A DNA stretch of 64,000 nucleotides from contig JAURVB010013825.1 in assembly GCA_033002965.1 (NCBI GenBank), positions 1 to 64,000 on the forward strand. The letters run 5' to 3'. The notes below the pieces were generated by a model, which was given only the letters and a program-made list of their open reading frames with translations, made no database searches and was not told the origin of the DNA. Made by a program: the position numbers and the translations under genes. The stretch comes from Piper betle. Taxonomy: Eukaryota; Streptophyta; Magnoliopsida; Piperales; Piperaceae. Shown here piece after piece: positions 11,286-21,361 of this stretch (the stretch's first letter is position 1; every line of letters begins with the position of its first letter).

Positions 11286-11792
11286 TTGTTCTTTTGATGC
11301 ATTACTTATAGATGTAATTACTGTATCCCAACTCTCCGGCAAAGAACACATGAACATTAAAGATTTAATATCTTCACTAAAGGTCATCTCTACAAATTCA
11401 AGTTGTGTACAAATTTTATTTAAATCATTTAAATGATTAGCAATAGATTTAGCTTCGGGCATCCTTAAAAAGACAAGTTTCCTCAACAAAAATAACCTGT
11501 TAGAGGCGATGACTTCTCATAGACACTAGTTAATGCCTCCATCAACCCTTCGATGGTTGTCTATTTGGAGACATTAAATGCCACCGACTGTGTTAAACAC
11601 AATCGAATGATAACTAAGGCTCGCCTATCCAACAAGGCCCACTCCTTGGCAAACATCGCTTCTGGCTTGGTACCTACAAACGGTTGATGTAGTTGCTTCT
11701 CATATAGATGATCCTTAATCTGCATCCTCCACCGTTGATAATTTGTTTCATCAAAATTTCTCAATTTTCCCAGTCTTGGTAGTGTCTGTCAT
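11265..11792 (-). pseudogene. copia UBN2-type gag, truncated
   Basis: The ATG at 11792 opens MTDTTKTGKIEKF and is followed by a one-base insertion near 11758. The next frame reads DETNYQRWRMQIKDHLYEKQ and LLDRRALVIIRLCLTQSV, a typical gag start. A TAG after AFNVSK near 11550 is present in all three copies of this element family in the window. The last part reads ANHLNDLNKICTQL and FSEDIKSLMFMCSLPESWD, ending after SKEQVKV, where the deletion into RNase H starts. About half of a normal gag, with no zinc knuckle. Confidence 0.88.
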
Positions 11793-11833
11793 GACTCACA
11801 CTCAAATCAAGATCTGATTGAATGAGACCCAAA

Positions 11834-11854
11834 TTTCCCACTGACGGCGCCAAT
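11834..11854 (-). other. primer-binding site
   Basis: Minus-strand ATTGGCGCCGTCAGTGGGAA lies directly after the 5' LTR. It belongs to the TGGCGCC class of primer sites rather than the initiator-Met TGGTATCAGAGC class. Confidence 0.7.
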
Positions 11855-12383
11855 TGTTGAAAAAAATCCCCAAAAGTTGGAGATTAACAATAGCAAACAC
11901 ACGATATTGGAAAATAATGCCTAAGAAATAAGATAAAACAAAACCACAAAAACAGAGATTTAATGTGGAAAATCCTCCTTCCTTTTAGAGTCAAAAACCA
12001 CAGGACAACAACGAATAATTCACTACTTCAATCAAATATTACAGTCATCAAATATATAGAGATGTACAAGAAGGTTACTCACTCAACCTATACTATTAAA
12101 ATTACAAAATTTCTCTCTCAATACTCTATATAAAATTGAACTAGTGAATAATATTGTTCCCTCTCCTTATCTTTATATTCTATCTTTTTTCTCTCTTTGT
12201 CTACTCACATCATGTCTTGTTTTAGAATGAGGCAAAATAAGGCTATGTTTATAGAGAAACTTTAAGACCCTTCATCTTCCATGGAATAACAAATAGTCAC
12301 CTCTGTTGGTATTCCAAGATTTCTTTAATATTCTAAGTGTGACAAAGGACTACATATCATTAATATAGTTACAAATATTGACA
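11855..12383 (-). repeat. 5' LTR of the copia derivative
   Basis: TGTTGAAAAAAATCCCC to ATATTGACA, matching the partner LTR at 10469-10990 and those at 49078-49603 and 51298-51829. Confidence 0.88.
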
Positions 12384-13660
12384 CTACATAACGGTGCTTG
12401 GTGTTCGAAAAAACACCACATAAACGTGATGAAACAGGGGGCTTTAGAGGAGAAGGAATGGAGTGCTATTGGTGACCGCAAAGGAGTTGTGACACCTACA
12501 GTGCACGAGAAGAGAAGCCCGGGGGAGGTGCCCTTGTCGGAGATGCTACTCAGGCCAACACCCAGTCGAAGCCGACCTTGTCCAGGATGGGACCAAGTCG
12601 ACCCAGGCCATCCCACACCCTTGCCTGGCATTGAGAACATGGAGAAGAGGTGATATTTGCACATACACGAAGCAGCATCTTCAGGGCTCATTACAGGCCG
12701 ATCATAGCCACTGTTGACTAAGGCCAGCCATTGAAGTTGTAGCCCACACATCCATCTATTGACTGTGCCTTTCCACCCAGATGGAGAAGCTAGCCATCGC
12801 CAATAATTTGCCAAGAAGATCCCTGCCGGAGCTGGATAAGACGTTGCTCGAACCAAGGAGAATGAATAGCAGAGAAAACAATCGTATTCCAGAGAGTGCT
12901 CCGGTAGACCATTACCGTCTCCGACCACACCTTTCTACCGGTCTGCTTTCCACTACGCCGTATATCATCCCTGACCAATCACAGCTGCCGGAGTAGCCCA
13001 CTGTCGCTGGAATACCGCTGCAAACCTCCCGACCAGATCGAGAAATGGTTGAAAGCCACCATTTATTGAGCCCTGGACCAACTAATCTAAAGTGGCTATG
13101 CCTGTCCAACTACTACCGACTGACTTCCTGCACCACCTTGAGTCGTATCCAACAAAGATACGCCGCTGAAAGCTCGCCGGATCTCCAGACAATGGCAAAA
13201 AAAGTCCCAGCGATAACCATTATCGCCGAGAGGTTTTCGGCGAATTTCCCGTTGGCCACCATCGCCTCCATCCACTAAACCACTGTTTTTGCGCTCCCCT
13301 CCACAAGACCAGTCGATCTATGCGATCGCTCGCCAACCACCACCGCCGGAAATGCCGCCGCATTCGCTGTCAACTCCGGTGTTCCACTATCCGCCTAAAC
13401 AGGTTTGTCGAACCCACTTAGTGGCTGCTCTGCTGAAGCCGTGACAGCTTGCCGTTGTCCATGAATAGTGACCGTGTCTGGTTGCCCAAATTCTGTTTGC
13501 GACCTATCTGCTACCTGTCCTGGCTACTAGCACATAACACGCCGTCAGCCACCCAGCACACCCAGCCTTGGTCCAGCATCTGCGTACGCCACCCCGTCCA
13601 GCTCTTCAGCCCGAGTCCGGTTCAGCTGTTTTCCTGACCCGACCCGGTCCGGACAAGCAA
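12384..13660. repeat. GC-rich repeat unit, three copies in the window
   Basis: The base composition jumps from AT-rich to GC-rich exactly at the LTR end (CTACATAACGGTGC). Full copies are here and at 51830-53110, and a 3'-truncated one at 49604-50703. Open frames of 60-190 codons occur on both strands but differ in length between copies through indels, and none shows a domain I recognise. It may be the interior or leader of an unrelated element, or a captured gene fragment. Confidence 0.7.
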
Positions 13661-14583
13661 CTCTTCATTTCGGTGTTTATTTAAGTGCTCTTCCACACCT
13701 CGTATTGACGTGAAATTTGGTATTTTACCTAATTTCGACGTTCTGAACAAAGTGGGGAGGTCCATTTTCACATCCGAGCATCAAAAATACCAGTTTTGAG
13801 CTGTGGAAGACATGCAACACTAGGAATCGACAAATTAAAATGACAAAAAATTCACTAAGTTTTGTAATTTGTACAAGAACAGAAAATTAATGAATTGTAA
13901 GTATTAATCTCATCGTGAACTGATTTAGGGATTCGAATTGAATCCTAAGGAATCAATTAAAAAATCTTGTATGTTTATTTCTTGTTTGTGGCATTTTATT
14001 TTTCTTCTACTCGCATGGTTTCTTTAAATGATAAGGGCACCTCGGTTCTACCGAACTCACTTATCCAACTCAACATGAAGAGAGGTGTGATCACGGAACA
14101 AATCCATGCCCCAACATATATATATTTATTAAGCCATGGTTTGAGGATGAGAGCAATAATTTTTATAATTTGGTTTATGCCATGGTAACTCACAATTTTT
14201 TAATAGTCGGGCCCTCTAACTAAATTAATCCCTTTAGATTTTGGTTTTTAGTTTAATTTATAATTTTTTTCCAAAATTAGATTATTATATATTAGAAACT
14301 TCCTCAATTTGACCAACATTTATTTAAATATTAACTATAAATTTTTTCATCGTCTAATAAAATATTTTATTTATAATTTGAACCAAATATATCCAATATC
14401 TTCTATGATAATATTTAAAGATTTAGCCTTGTTAATGGATCCTAAAAATTTTAATGAAAGAGAAAATATAAAAAATGGTCATTAATTGATGGATGGTAAA
14501 ACATTTTAGCCATGCCTCTTTACTTCAAACTATAAAACTTTGCAAGGTCATAAGCCAAATCCGACCACCGTTGGCCCTAGTGG
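13661..14583. repeat. AT-rich continuation of the duplicated block
   Basis: It matches 53111-54020 closely and ends abruptly at GTTGGCCCTAGTGG in both, after which the two loci have no likeness. No gene is seen. This point is therefore a duplication breakpoint. Confidence 0.75.
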
Positions 14584-15003
14584 ATCCATTTGTCACTTTA
14601 GAATTATTTTCTGTAACTATTTCCTAACTAATAATTTTTAATTACTAACATATGTTTTCTATATAGTGTGGTGTTGCAGGTTCGGCCGGAGAGACTCAAG
14701 GATTGAGAATGACTCATGGGGAAGCTGACTTGTGTGCTGTTGTATCTTGTGCTTGCTGATGTGGGACCTCTAGGTCATTAATGTACATACTTACTATGTG
14801 GGATTAGTAAACTAATATGATTACTCATGTGAGGCAAGTGGGCCGTATAATGAAAATCCACTTTTAACTCATAAATGAGAGCATGCCGGCCATAAAATAT
14901 GAAGTTTCTCTTTCTTAGGATATATGAAAATTATTTTTACTAACCTGTTTTTTAACTGTTTTGCAGGCTGGATACTCTAAGGCACACATTTGTTTGTTGC
15001 TGA
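14584..15003. other. spacer with a ~240-bp repeat also found at 16078
   Basis: From AATGACTCATGG at about 14708 to TTATTTTTACTAACC at 14945 the sequence recurs on the other side of the next pseudogene, with about 30 bp of length difference. No gene is seen. Confidence 0.6.
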
Positions 15004-15079
15004 AACACATCTTACTTGATTCATAATAACATCCCTATATATTCATAATAACATCTACACTTGAAGCATTGAAATAGTC
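15004..15079 (+). promoter_or_regulatory. remnant of the receptor-kinase 5' leader
   Basis: From ACATCTTACTTGATTC to CACTTGAAGCATTG it equals 5703-5776 with one or two changes, and resembles the leader of the intact gene. Upstream promoter sequence is absent, so this duplicate carries only about 75 bp before the start codon. Confidence 0.6.
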
Positions 15080-16055
15080 ATGGACCTTGTTCAACGTGCT
15101 TGCCTCCTTTCCTACTTGTTCTACACTGCGTTATTGTCTTCAAAGGCATTGTTCCTAAGCAATGAGACTGGCATGGTTGCACTGCTGCAATTCAAGGTTG
15201 CACTTGGCATTAGCAGCAGCGGCTCCGACCATGTTCTAAGCACATGGAATGAGACCACCCATTTCTGCAATTGGGAAGGGATCACCTGTGGGCATCGGCG
15301 CCAAAGAGTGAGGCTCATAGACCCGCATGGTCTTGGCTTGGAAGACCATCTCTCCTTATCTTGGAAACCTTAGCAGGTCAAATTCCTAAACAAGTTCCAT
15401 GGCCAAATTCCTCCCCAGCTTGGTCTCCTCCACAGGCTTGAGGTTTTACACATGAGTTACAACTCCCTCGCAGGTCAGATTCCTAAAAACATATCCCGTT
15501 GTTCAAATCTGAAGGTTCTTAATCTTGATCGCAACCAGCTGCTAGAAGGTCCAATTCATGCCCAACTCACCACCTTCCCAAAGCTTCTGATGTTGAATCT
15601 CGGCCGCAACACTTTTAATGGGATTATACCACCCTCGATGGGTAACCTCTCCACTCTCCGATATCTGTGTCGTGCATATAACAACCTAACTGGCAAATTC
15701 CCTATACCCTGGGAAGAATGAAAAGTTTAGAAGTACTAATTCTATCATCAAACTCTCTCTTTGGAACAATACCCCATTCTGTTTATAACATTTCCTCTTT
15801 AACAACTTTTTCTCTTAACAATAATCAACTCCAAGAAAACCTTCCCATGAACATGGGACTGGCTCTGCGTAATCTTGAATTTTTTGCTCTTGCAAACAAT
15901 GGCCTTGTAGGTTCCGTCCCAATTTCTTTGTCCAATGCTTCAGGACTGAAAGCATTCCAAATCGGTAACAATTGGTTAAGTGGCAAAGTCCCCGCAAATA
16001 TAGGGAACATGAGAATGGCCTTAAAAATGATGACCATTTAAATTTTCTGGACCAT
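15080..16055 (+). pseudogene. LRR receptor-kinase pseudogene, 5' half only
   Basis: A near copy of 5777-6636 that goes about 110 bp further, to the LRR with SGKVPANIGN. It carries the same start codon, signal peptide and LRRNT cysteines (FCNW, ITCGH), and the same 2-bp loss after GLGLE that leads to SLSWKP and a stop; it is thus descended from an already broken gene. It has its own 1-bp loss near 15692 (ACTGGCAAATTCC). Near 16010 a deletion joins the GNMR unit to a later LRR, after which homology ends. No membrane or kinase part is present. Confidence 0.9.
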
Positions 16056-16077
16056 TTAAAAAATTCGTAATTATGAA

Positions 16078-16350
16078 AATGACTCGTGAGGATGCTGACT
16101 TGTCTGCTATTATGTGTTGTGCTTGCTGATGTGCTGTTTGTGGGCCATTAATGTAAATACTATATTGGGTTAGTGAACCAATATGATTACCCATGTGAGG
16201 CCAGCGGGCGGTATAATGAAAATAGTATTATGAGGAAGTGAGCCACTTTGGACTCATGAAGGAGAGCATGTGGGCATGTATGAGAGCTTGCGGCCCTTTA
16301 AATATGGAGTTGCTCTGCCTTAAAATATATGAAAATTATTTTTACTAACC
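16078..16350. repeat. second copy of the spacer repeat at 14708
   Basis: AATGACTCGTGAGGATGC to TTTTTACTAACC, in the same orientation as 14708-14945. Together the two flank the 15004-16055 receptor fragment. Their ends are not clear TG...CA, so I do not call them LTRs. Confidence 0.6.
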
Positions 16351-16384
16351 TATGATTAAATATTATTTTTACTAACTTGTGTTT

Positions 16385-16985
16385 GATGGATCAACTTTGA
16401 GCACAACAATCCCTATGGCCACATTCCTGCCCTGCTTGGCCTCCTCAATAAGCTTGAGCATTTAAATCTCAGTTATAACACACTCACAGGTCAGATTGCC
16501 ATCAACAAATCCAAGTGCACAAATCTGAGGGTTCTTAATCTTGATAGCAACCATCTGCTAGAGGGACCAATTCATGCTCAACTCACAAGCTCTCCAAAGC
16601 TTATGCTGATGAATCTCAGCTTCCATAGTTTTCATGGGACTATACCATCTTCCATTGGTAACCTCTCAACTCTTTGGTATCTAGATCTTTCAACTAACAC
16701 CTTAACTGGCCAAATTCCCCACAGCCTCGAAAGAGTGAGAAGTTCAAAAGTCATTGCCGAATCAATAAACTCTCTTTGGAAAAATACCTCTTTCTATTTA
16801 CAACCTTTCCTTCTTGGAGATCATTTTTCTTATCCAAAATCATCTCCAATGCTTTATTTGTCCAATGCCTCCATATTTCAAATATTTGAAATTGGGGACA
16901 ACAAGTTCGGTGGCAAATTCCCTTCAAATATAGGGAGTTGCAGTTATCTTACAAACATGGGCCTAGGAGCGGCTCAGTCAAATTA
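16385..16985 (+). pseudogene. LRR receptor-kinase fragment, diverged lineage
   Basis: LRR coding is clear: LLNKLEHLNLSYNTLTGQI, LTSSPKLMLMNLSF, then SFHGTIPSSIGNLSTLWYLD. It ends at GGKFPSNIGSCSYLTNMGLG, the unit that also begins the blocks at 56002 and 63355. It begins at the second LRR, so the signal peptide is missing. The one open frame of 127 codons covers only part; other parts are in other frames. It stops where LTR sequence begins. Confidence 0.85.
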
Positions 16986-17201
16986 ACCTGTGCAAGTATG
17001 TACATATACATATATCATACGTTTTCATTCACACAACTTTCTAATCTGCTGTATAATCATTATGAAGCTTGGGTCTCGATCCACCTAGGAATTCTATTCA
17101 CATTTCTCATCAATTCTAGGTCTTGACTCACTTGTTGTACTTATTCAATGTCGAAACACATTTATTAGCATGTCATCGTCAGTAATCTTTCTACTGCATA
17201 A
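16986..17201 (-). mobile_element. left part of an older LTR, split by the 17202-27847 insertion
   Basis: TTCATTCACACAAC, then GAAGCTTGGGTCTCGATCC and TATTCACATTTC line up with 17529-17615 inside the younger LTR at clearly lower identity. The reading continues at 27848 on the far side of the younger element after the CATAA target duplication. Its own outer end is not identifiable. Confidence 0.7.
17197..17201. other. target-site duplication CATAA (left)
   Basis: The five bases before TGTAACACCCC equal the five bases after the right LTR end GGGTTTTACA at 27848-27852. Confidence 0.85.
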
Positions 17202-18341
17202 TGTAACACCCCAAATCCGGTCCACGCTCGTGAACCGAACTGGCATGTTACAGGCCCCGGTTAGGCCGGCTAACCCGAACCCAACTCGTGTGGATCATAT
17301 CTTGACGTCTTAAGATGAAGATATTACTTGTCATGCATGGATGAATGCACAAAATCCTAACATGATACTACATGGACGACATGCAAACTAAATTACACAC
17401 CATCACAGTTACGATCAAAATCAATGAAAATTCTGAAATAAAATGGATAGAATTTCCCCTAAAAGTGCAATTAGGGGCTACCCTGTCAAATAATATATAT
17501 AAATATATATGCATGCATCAACAATTTCATTCACACAGAATCTAATCTACTATACACTCATTCTGAAGCTTGGGTCTCAACCCGCAACGCTTCCACTGCG
17601 AAATCTATTCACATTTCCTTTTCATGTCATCATGTCTTAGTATTTCATCTCATCATGTGCTCAAATTTTAGCATTTAATCACATCACATCAATATAATAA
17701 TATCATAGCAAAATATAACCACTCAATCGACTGACATGTGTGTAAGCGACGACAGTTCTCCTCCGTCTAAGCTGGCTCCTCCAACTCGTGATTATTACCA
17801 ACATATAGTATAAAAACATGTCAGTAACAAGTGTTACTGGTCCGGAAAATAAAATAACTATAACAAGCTGGCTACGAGAGCGAACTCTCGTATGAAAGAA
17901 AACATCATATACTCTACGTGAACACTCTGAAGGGCACTACTGAGGAGCCACTGGGCTGCAGACCCGGTAGCATCCCTAACTTACTGATCTGCTGCTGCTG
18001 ATGCCGCTCTCGACATTTTCTTACTTCATTTTCTGGTCTCAAATCCTAAGTCCTCTCCTTACCTCCATATTTCTCCTGCCCTTGAGCACGAAAGCCGAGT
18101 ACTCTCAAGCAGTCGCCTTTAATACCCTTTGAACCACAAGTCCGGACATGCGCTGTACTAAACAGTACCCGTAAACCTCCACGTTCTCCGGGTGTGAGGA
18201 ACTCAAACGCAGAGTTGTCAGGATCCATCGGGAATGGAACAGTCCTCTGGCACTAATCCAGAGCCCGCTTTGACTGTCACGGCATCCGCTCATGGTACGT
18301 GCAGTCGGTTTCTCCATCTCTCGTCTCACTGAAAATGCGAA

Positions 18342-18344
<3 letters not shown>

Positions 18345-18384
<40 letters not shown>
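18345..18384. repeat. (TA)20 microsatellite
   Basis: Uninterrupted TA run inside the LTR; the same site in the other LTR (26056-26076) has about ten units, so it has changed length since insertion. Confidence 0.9.
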
Positions 18385-18387
<3 letters not shown>

Positions 18388-19550
18388 CTGGGTAGGGATT
18401 TATATAATAGGCCCAAAGGCAACTTGTGGTGGATCTTGTTTGTGAAATCATCCTCGAGGGATCTCATCCTCGAGGGGTTATTAATCCAGAAAATTGTTCG
18501 TTTAAATGGCCCGAGTTAAGTGGGATCTGATAAAACGCCACTTAACCTGTCCTGCAGATAATAAAATAAACATGTAATAGAAGAGCGTAAAACAGAGACA
18601 AGTCCTAAACGTACCTGGTAGAAGCTCCAAGCGTGTCATCGCGCCTAGGCGGTGACCTCCTACTCCGTACCTACACATCAAAACTAAATACTAACGCCCG
18701 CTAACTAAATGATGCATCAAACGCAATGAACATCACACACAATTCAATCATCAACATCTAGCAATAGTTAAATAATCATAAATATAAACAATTCTAACTC
18801 ATCCTATTCATACTAATTTTATTGTGATTTTCAAGTTTACGTCCTGATCACTTATCATGCTGAGACTCGATCTACCTCATTAGATCACTTAACCATCATT
18901 CTCAATTAATTGCATCATGCAATCATCATTTCATTCATAGTCATACATTTATCCTAACAACTAACCAATTCTAGCATGTTATGCTAACAATCATTATCAA
19001 TTTTAAATAATCAAATCAGAGCTAATTATACCTCATGTCGTCGATAATCGGCAACGGCTAGGGTTCTGTCGCGCATCTCGGAGCTCGAATTCGGCGCTTA
19101 TCGGCGTCCGACGTTCGATCGGGCTCGACTGGATGAACTCCTCGGAAGATCTGGTGAATTCCAGCGAATCCGATTTTCCGGCGGTTTCCCCACAGGTTTT
19201 AGTAGTTTTCCGGAAGCTTCCGGTGGTTTTCCGGCGACAGTCGCCGGTGGCGTTTACTGGCCGGAAAGTGGTCATATTGGGTACCATTGGAACCGGCTCG
19301 GCGAGCCCGACACGTTTATGGCATCGACATGGTCGGCGGAGGAGGCGGCTAGCCAGAAAATAGCAAAAATAAGGCTAGCGGCGATGGGTAGCTAGATCCG
19401 GCCGGCCTGGGTGGCGATGGCCTCCACTCCGTTCGGGGAAGGTCGCCGGGTGGTTGAGAGTGTCGCGGCTACAGCTGGCTCGCGGCGGCGACGGTCGCCG
19501 GCGACGCGATCGGCGATGGAAGCACGGCGTGAGCGCGGCACTGGGCGCAG

Positions 19551-20705
19551 TATTAAGTGTTTAAAATATATAAATTTACCCATGTTTTTAATATGATTTT
19601 GTACTTCCCAGGTATAAACATTATTTATTAAGTAATATTTTACTTTATTTTTCTAGTTCATTAATATTTTATTATATATGTTTAATTTTGGTGTTTTAAT
19701 GCAGAAAAAGATGAATAAATTAAGCTTTAGAATTGATTGGTCATGACATTTGGCGCCACCCAATGGCTACAATTTATGGTGTTCAATGGAGTCGAACAAT
19801 TGGAAACTTGAAGGGACATTATAATTAATTAGACTACGTCGATTTGTGAACACCCTCTTCGAATTCTTGTATCTCCACTTCTATATAAAGGGGTGGTCAT
19901 TTGTTATTGATCATATCTCAACTCTTGGTTTAGGAGTTTAGTAATAGAAGTAGTTCTAGTTTTTGTAATCCTTTTCTTTTCATAATAAAAACTAGTTTCT
20001 TTTTTATATTATTTTCTATTTTTATTATGGAGTAATATTTTATTTCGTTCTAGAGAAGAATGGAACCTAGCATGATTTAATTGAATTCATTTCAACCTCT
20101 TACTCTTTTATTTAATCGGATTGTTTGAATTATCATGTTCTAAATGCTAAGAATATATTGATCGCCTATATCTTAGAACATGAGGTTTAATTAGATTTCG
20201 GGAGAAATTAATTAGATTAGTCATTGGTAATTCATCATACGACCAGTCTTTTGACTTGTTTGTCATTGTGGTCGAAAGATACACAACACCGTATGCGATT
20301 GTAAGGCAATTCTTAATGCATTATTTTTTTGATTAATCAATTATCACCGGGAGGTAGAAATTGAGGCAAAATAATAGAAGTATGAAGGAGCGGGAGCCAC
20401 CATGTAATATAATTATCCTAGATCGACAATCCGAGGGAATAAAAGATAAAAGTAAGACTTGATGAAGATTAAATTCATGTTAAGGGAAATTCGACTCTAG
20501 AACGAGTTTTATAATTTTAACTTTACTTTTAATTTAAAGTTATTACTTAGATTTAGTTAAGTCAGTTGTTTTTGTTTTGTTCCTTATTTTATTTTCTTTA
20601 ATTAATTATAGGAAATTCATCTCCCTGTGGGACAATACTCGATTTTATCACTATATTACTTGTTTCGACCGTGTATACTTGCACGTCATTGAAAATATTC
20701 GAACA
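19551..20705 (-). mobile_element. 1155-bp insertion (probable solo LTR) inside the LARD LTR
   Basis: The right LTR is continuous where this one is interrupted. CGCAG at 19546-19550 is repeated at 20706-20710, giving a 5-bp target duplication. On the minus strand the insert starts TGTTCGAATATTTTC and contains ACGGTCGAAACAAG and TCGAGTATTGTCCCACAGGG, a pattern familiar from plant LTRs. It ends in CTTAATA rather than CA, so the class is inferred. No coding sequence is visible. Confidence 0.82.
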
Positions 20706-21348
20706 CGCAGCGATCCGGCGTCGCGGTGGCCAAATGGTGGCCGGAACTGGCTGGGGTGGCACTGCGACGCCGTGGTGGGGCTAGTTGGAGACGATCGGCG
20801 GCAGGCCGGCGACGACAAGCGGAGGGTGGTGCGGCTAGGTTTTTGCAGAGGAAGAAGAAGAAAGTGTCAGGGGAGGTAGAAAATAACTGGGTGGCAAACT
20901 TGTAAATAAGACTTGACTCGTGTCCAACTCGAGTCAAGAATAATAACTAAGTCGTATTAAATCTTAAAATCATAAATCGGGAAAAATCCCATAAAATCAA
21001 ACAAACATCAAAACATCATAATGATATGCTTTAGAACTATCAACCCACCCAAACTGCCCGTAACGCGTCCTAACGCGGTAAACGGCCTAAAACTAATTCT
21101 ACGATCCACTATATATAAAAATAAATAAAAAAATAGATGGCATACTCTCATATATTCTGATAACTCATTCTGTTCTGCTGTATTCATGACGTTATCATCA
21201 TATACTTGGGTACGCATGACCCTCATAGCTCATACACGCGACTGGCGTCGGCTCAGTACACGTGTTCTGAATCTGACTCAACTCGAAAATAACGGTCAAA
21301 CCGACCGGTTCTGAATATAAAACCCTGACTCGAATCGTGGGTTTTACA

Positions 21349-21361
21349 ATCTTCCCTCCTT
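21349..21361 (-). other. polypurine tract
   Basis: Minus-strand AAGGAGGGAAGAT abuts the TGTAAAACCC start of the 3' LTR. Confidence 0.8.

Larger units (their letters stand above)
10469..12383 (-). mobile_element. non-autonomous copia derivative (LTR, gag stump, RNase H tail, LTR)
   Basis: Two LTRs of 522 and 529 bp (TGTTGA...TTRACA) bracket a 864-bp interior. On the minus strand the primer site (ATTGGCGCCGTCAGTGGG) directly follows the right LTR and a purine tract (AAGTGGGAGAT) precedes the left LTR. The interior keeps gag and the extreme end of RNase H, with protease, integrase, reverse transcriptase and most of RNase H missing. The flanks CTATT and CTACA do not form a clean target duplication. 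The same gag to RNase H junction occurs at 48450. Confidence 0.88.
17202..21348 (-). repeat. 3' LTR (left) of the LARD-like element, interrupted
   Basis: It matches the right LTR throughout; removing the 1155-bp insertion and one copy of its target duplication leaves about 2.99 kb against 2.94 kb. Differences include a longer (TA)n run and an extra ~45-bp GC-rich stretch near 19195. Open frames inside are noncoding LTR sequence. Confidence 0.88.

Noticed and set aside
12350..12928. 192-codon minus-strand open frame
   Set aside because: It begins in GC-rich unit DNA and runs across the border into the LTR, differs in length from the other copies (142 codons at 49773 and 51998), and has no recognised domain.
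18105..18467. 120-codon minus-strand frame with an isoleucine-tyrosine run
   Set aside because: The run is the (TA)20 microsatellite; the paralogous LTR has a different frame length at that site.
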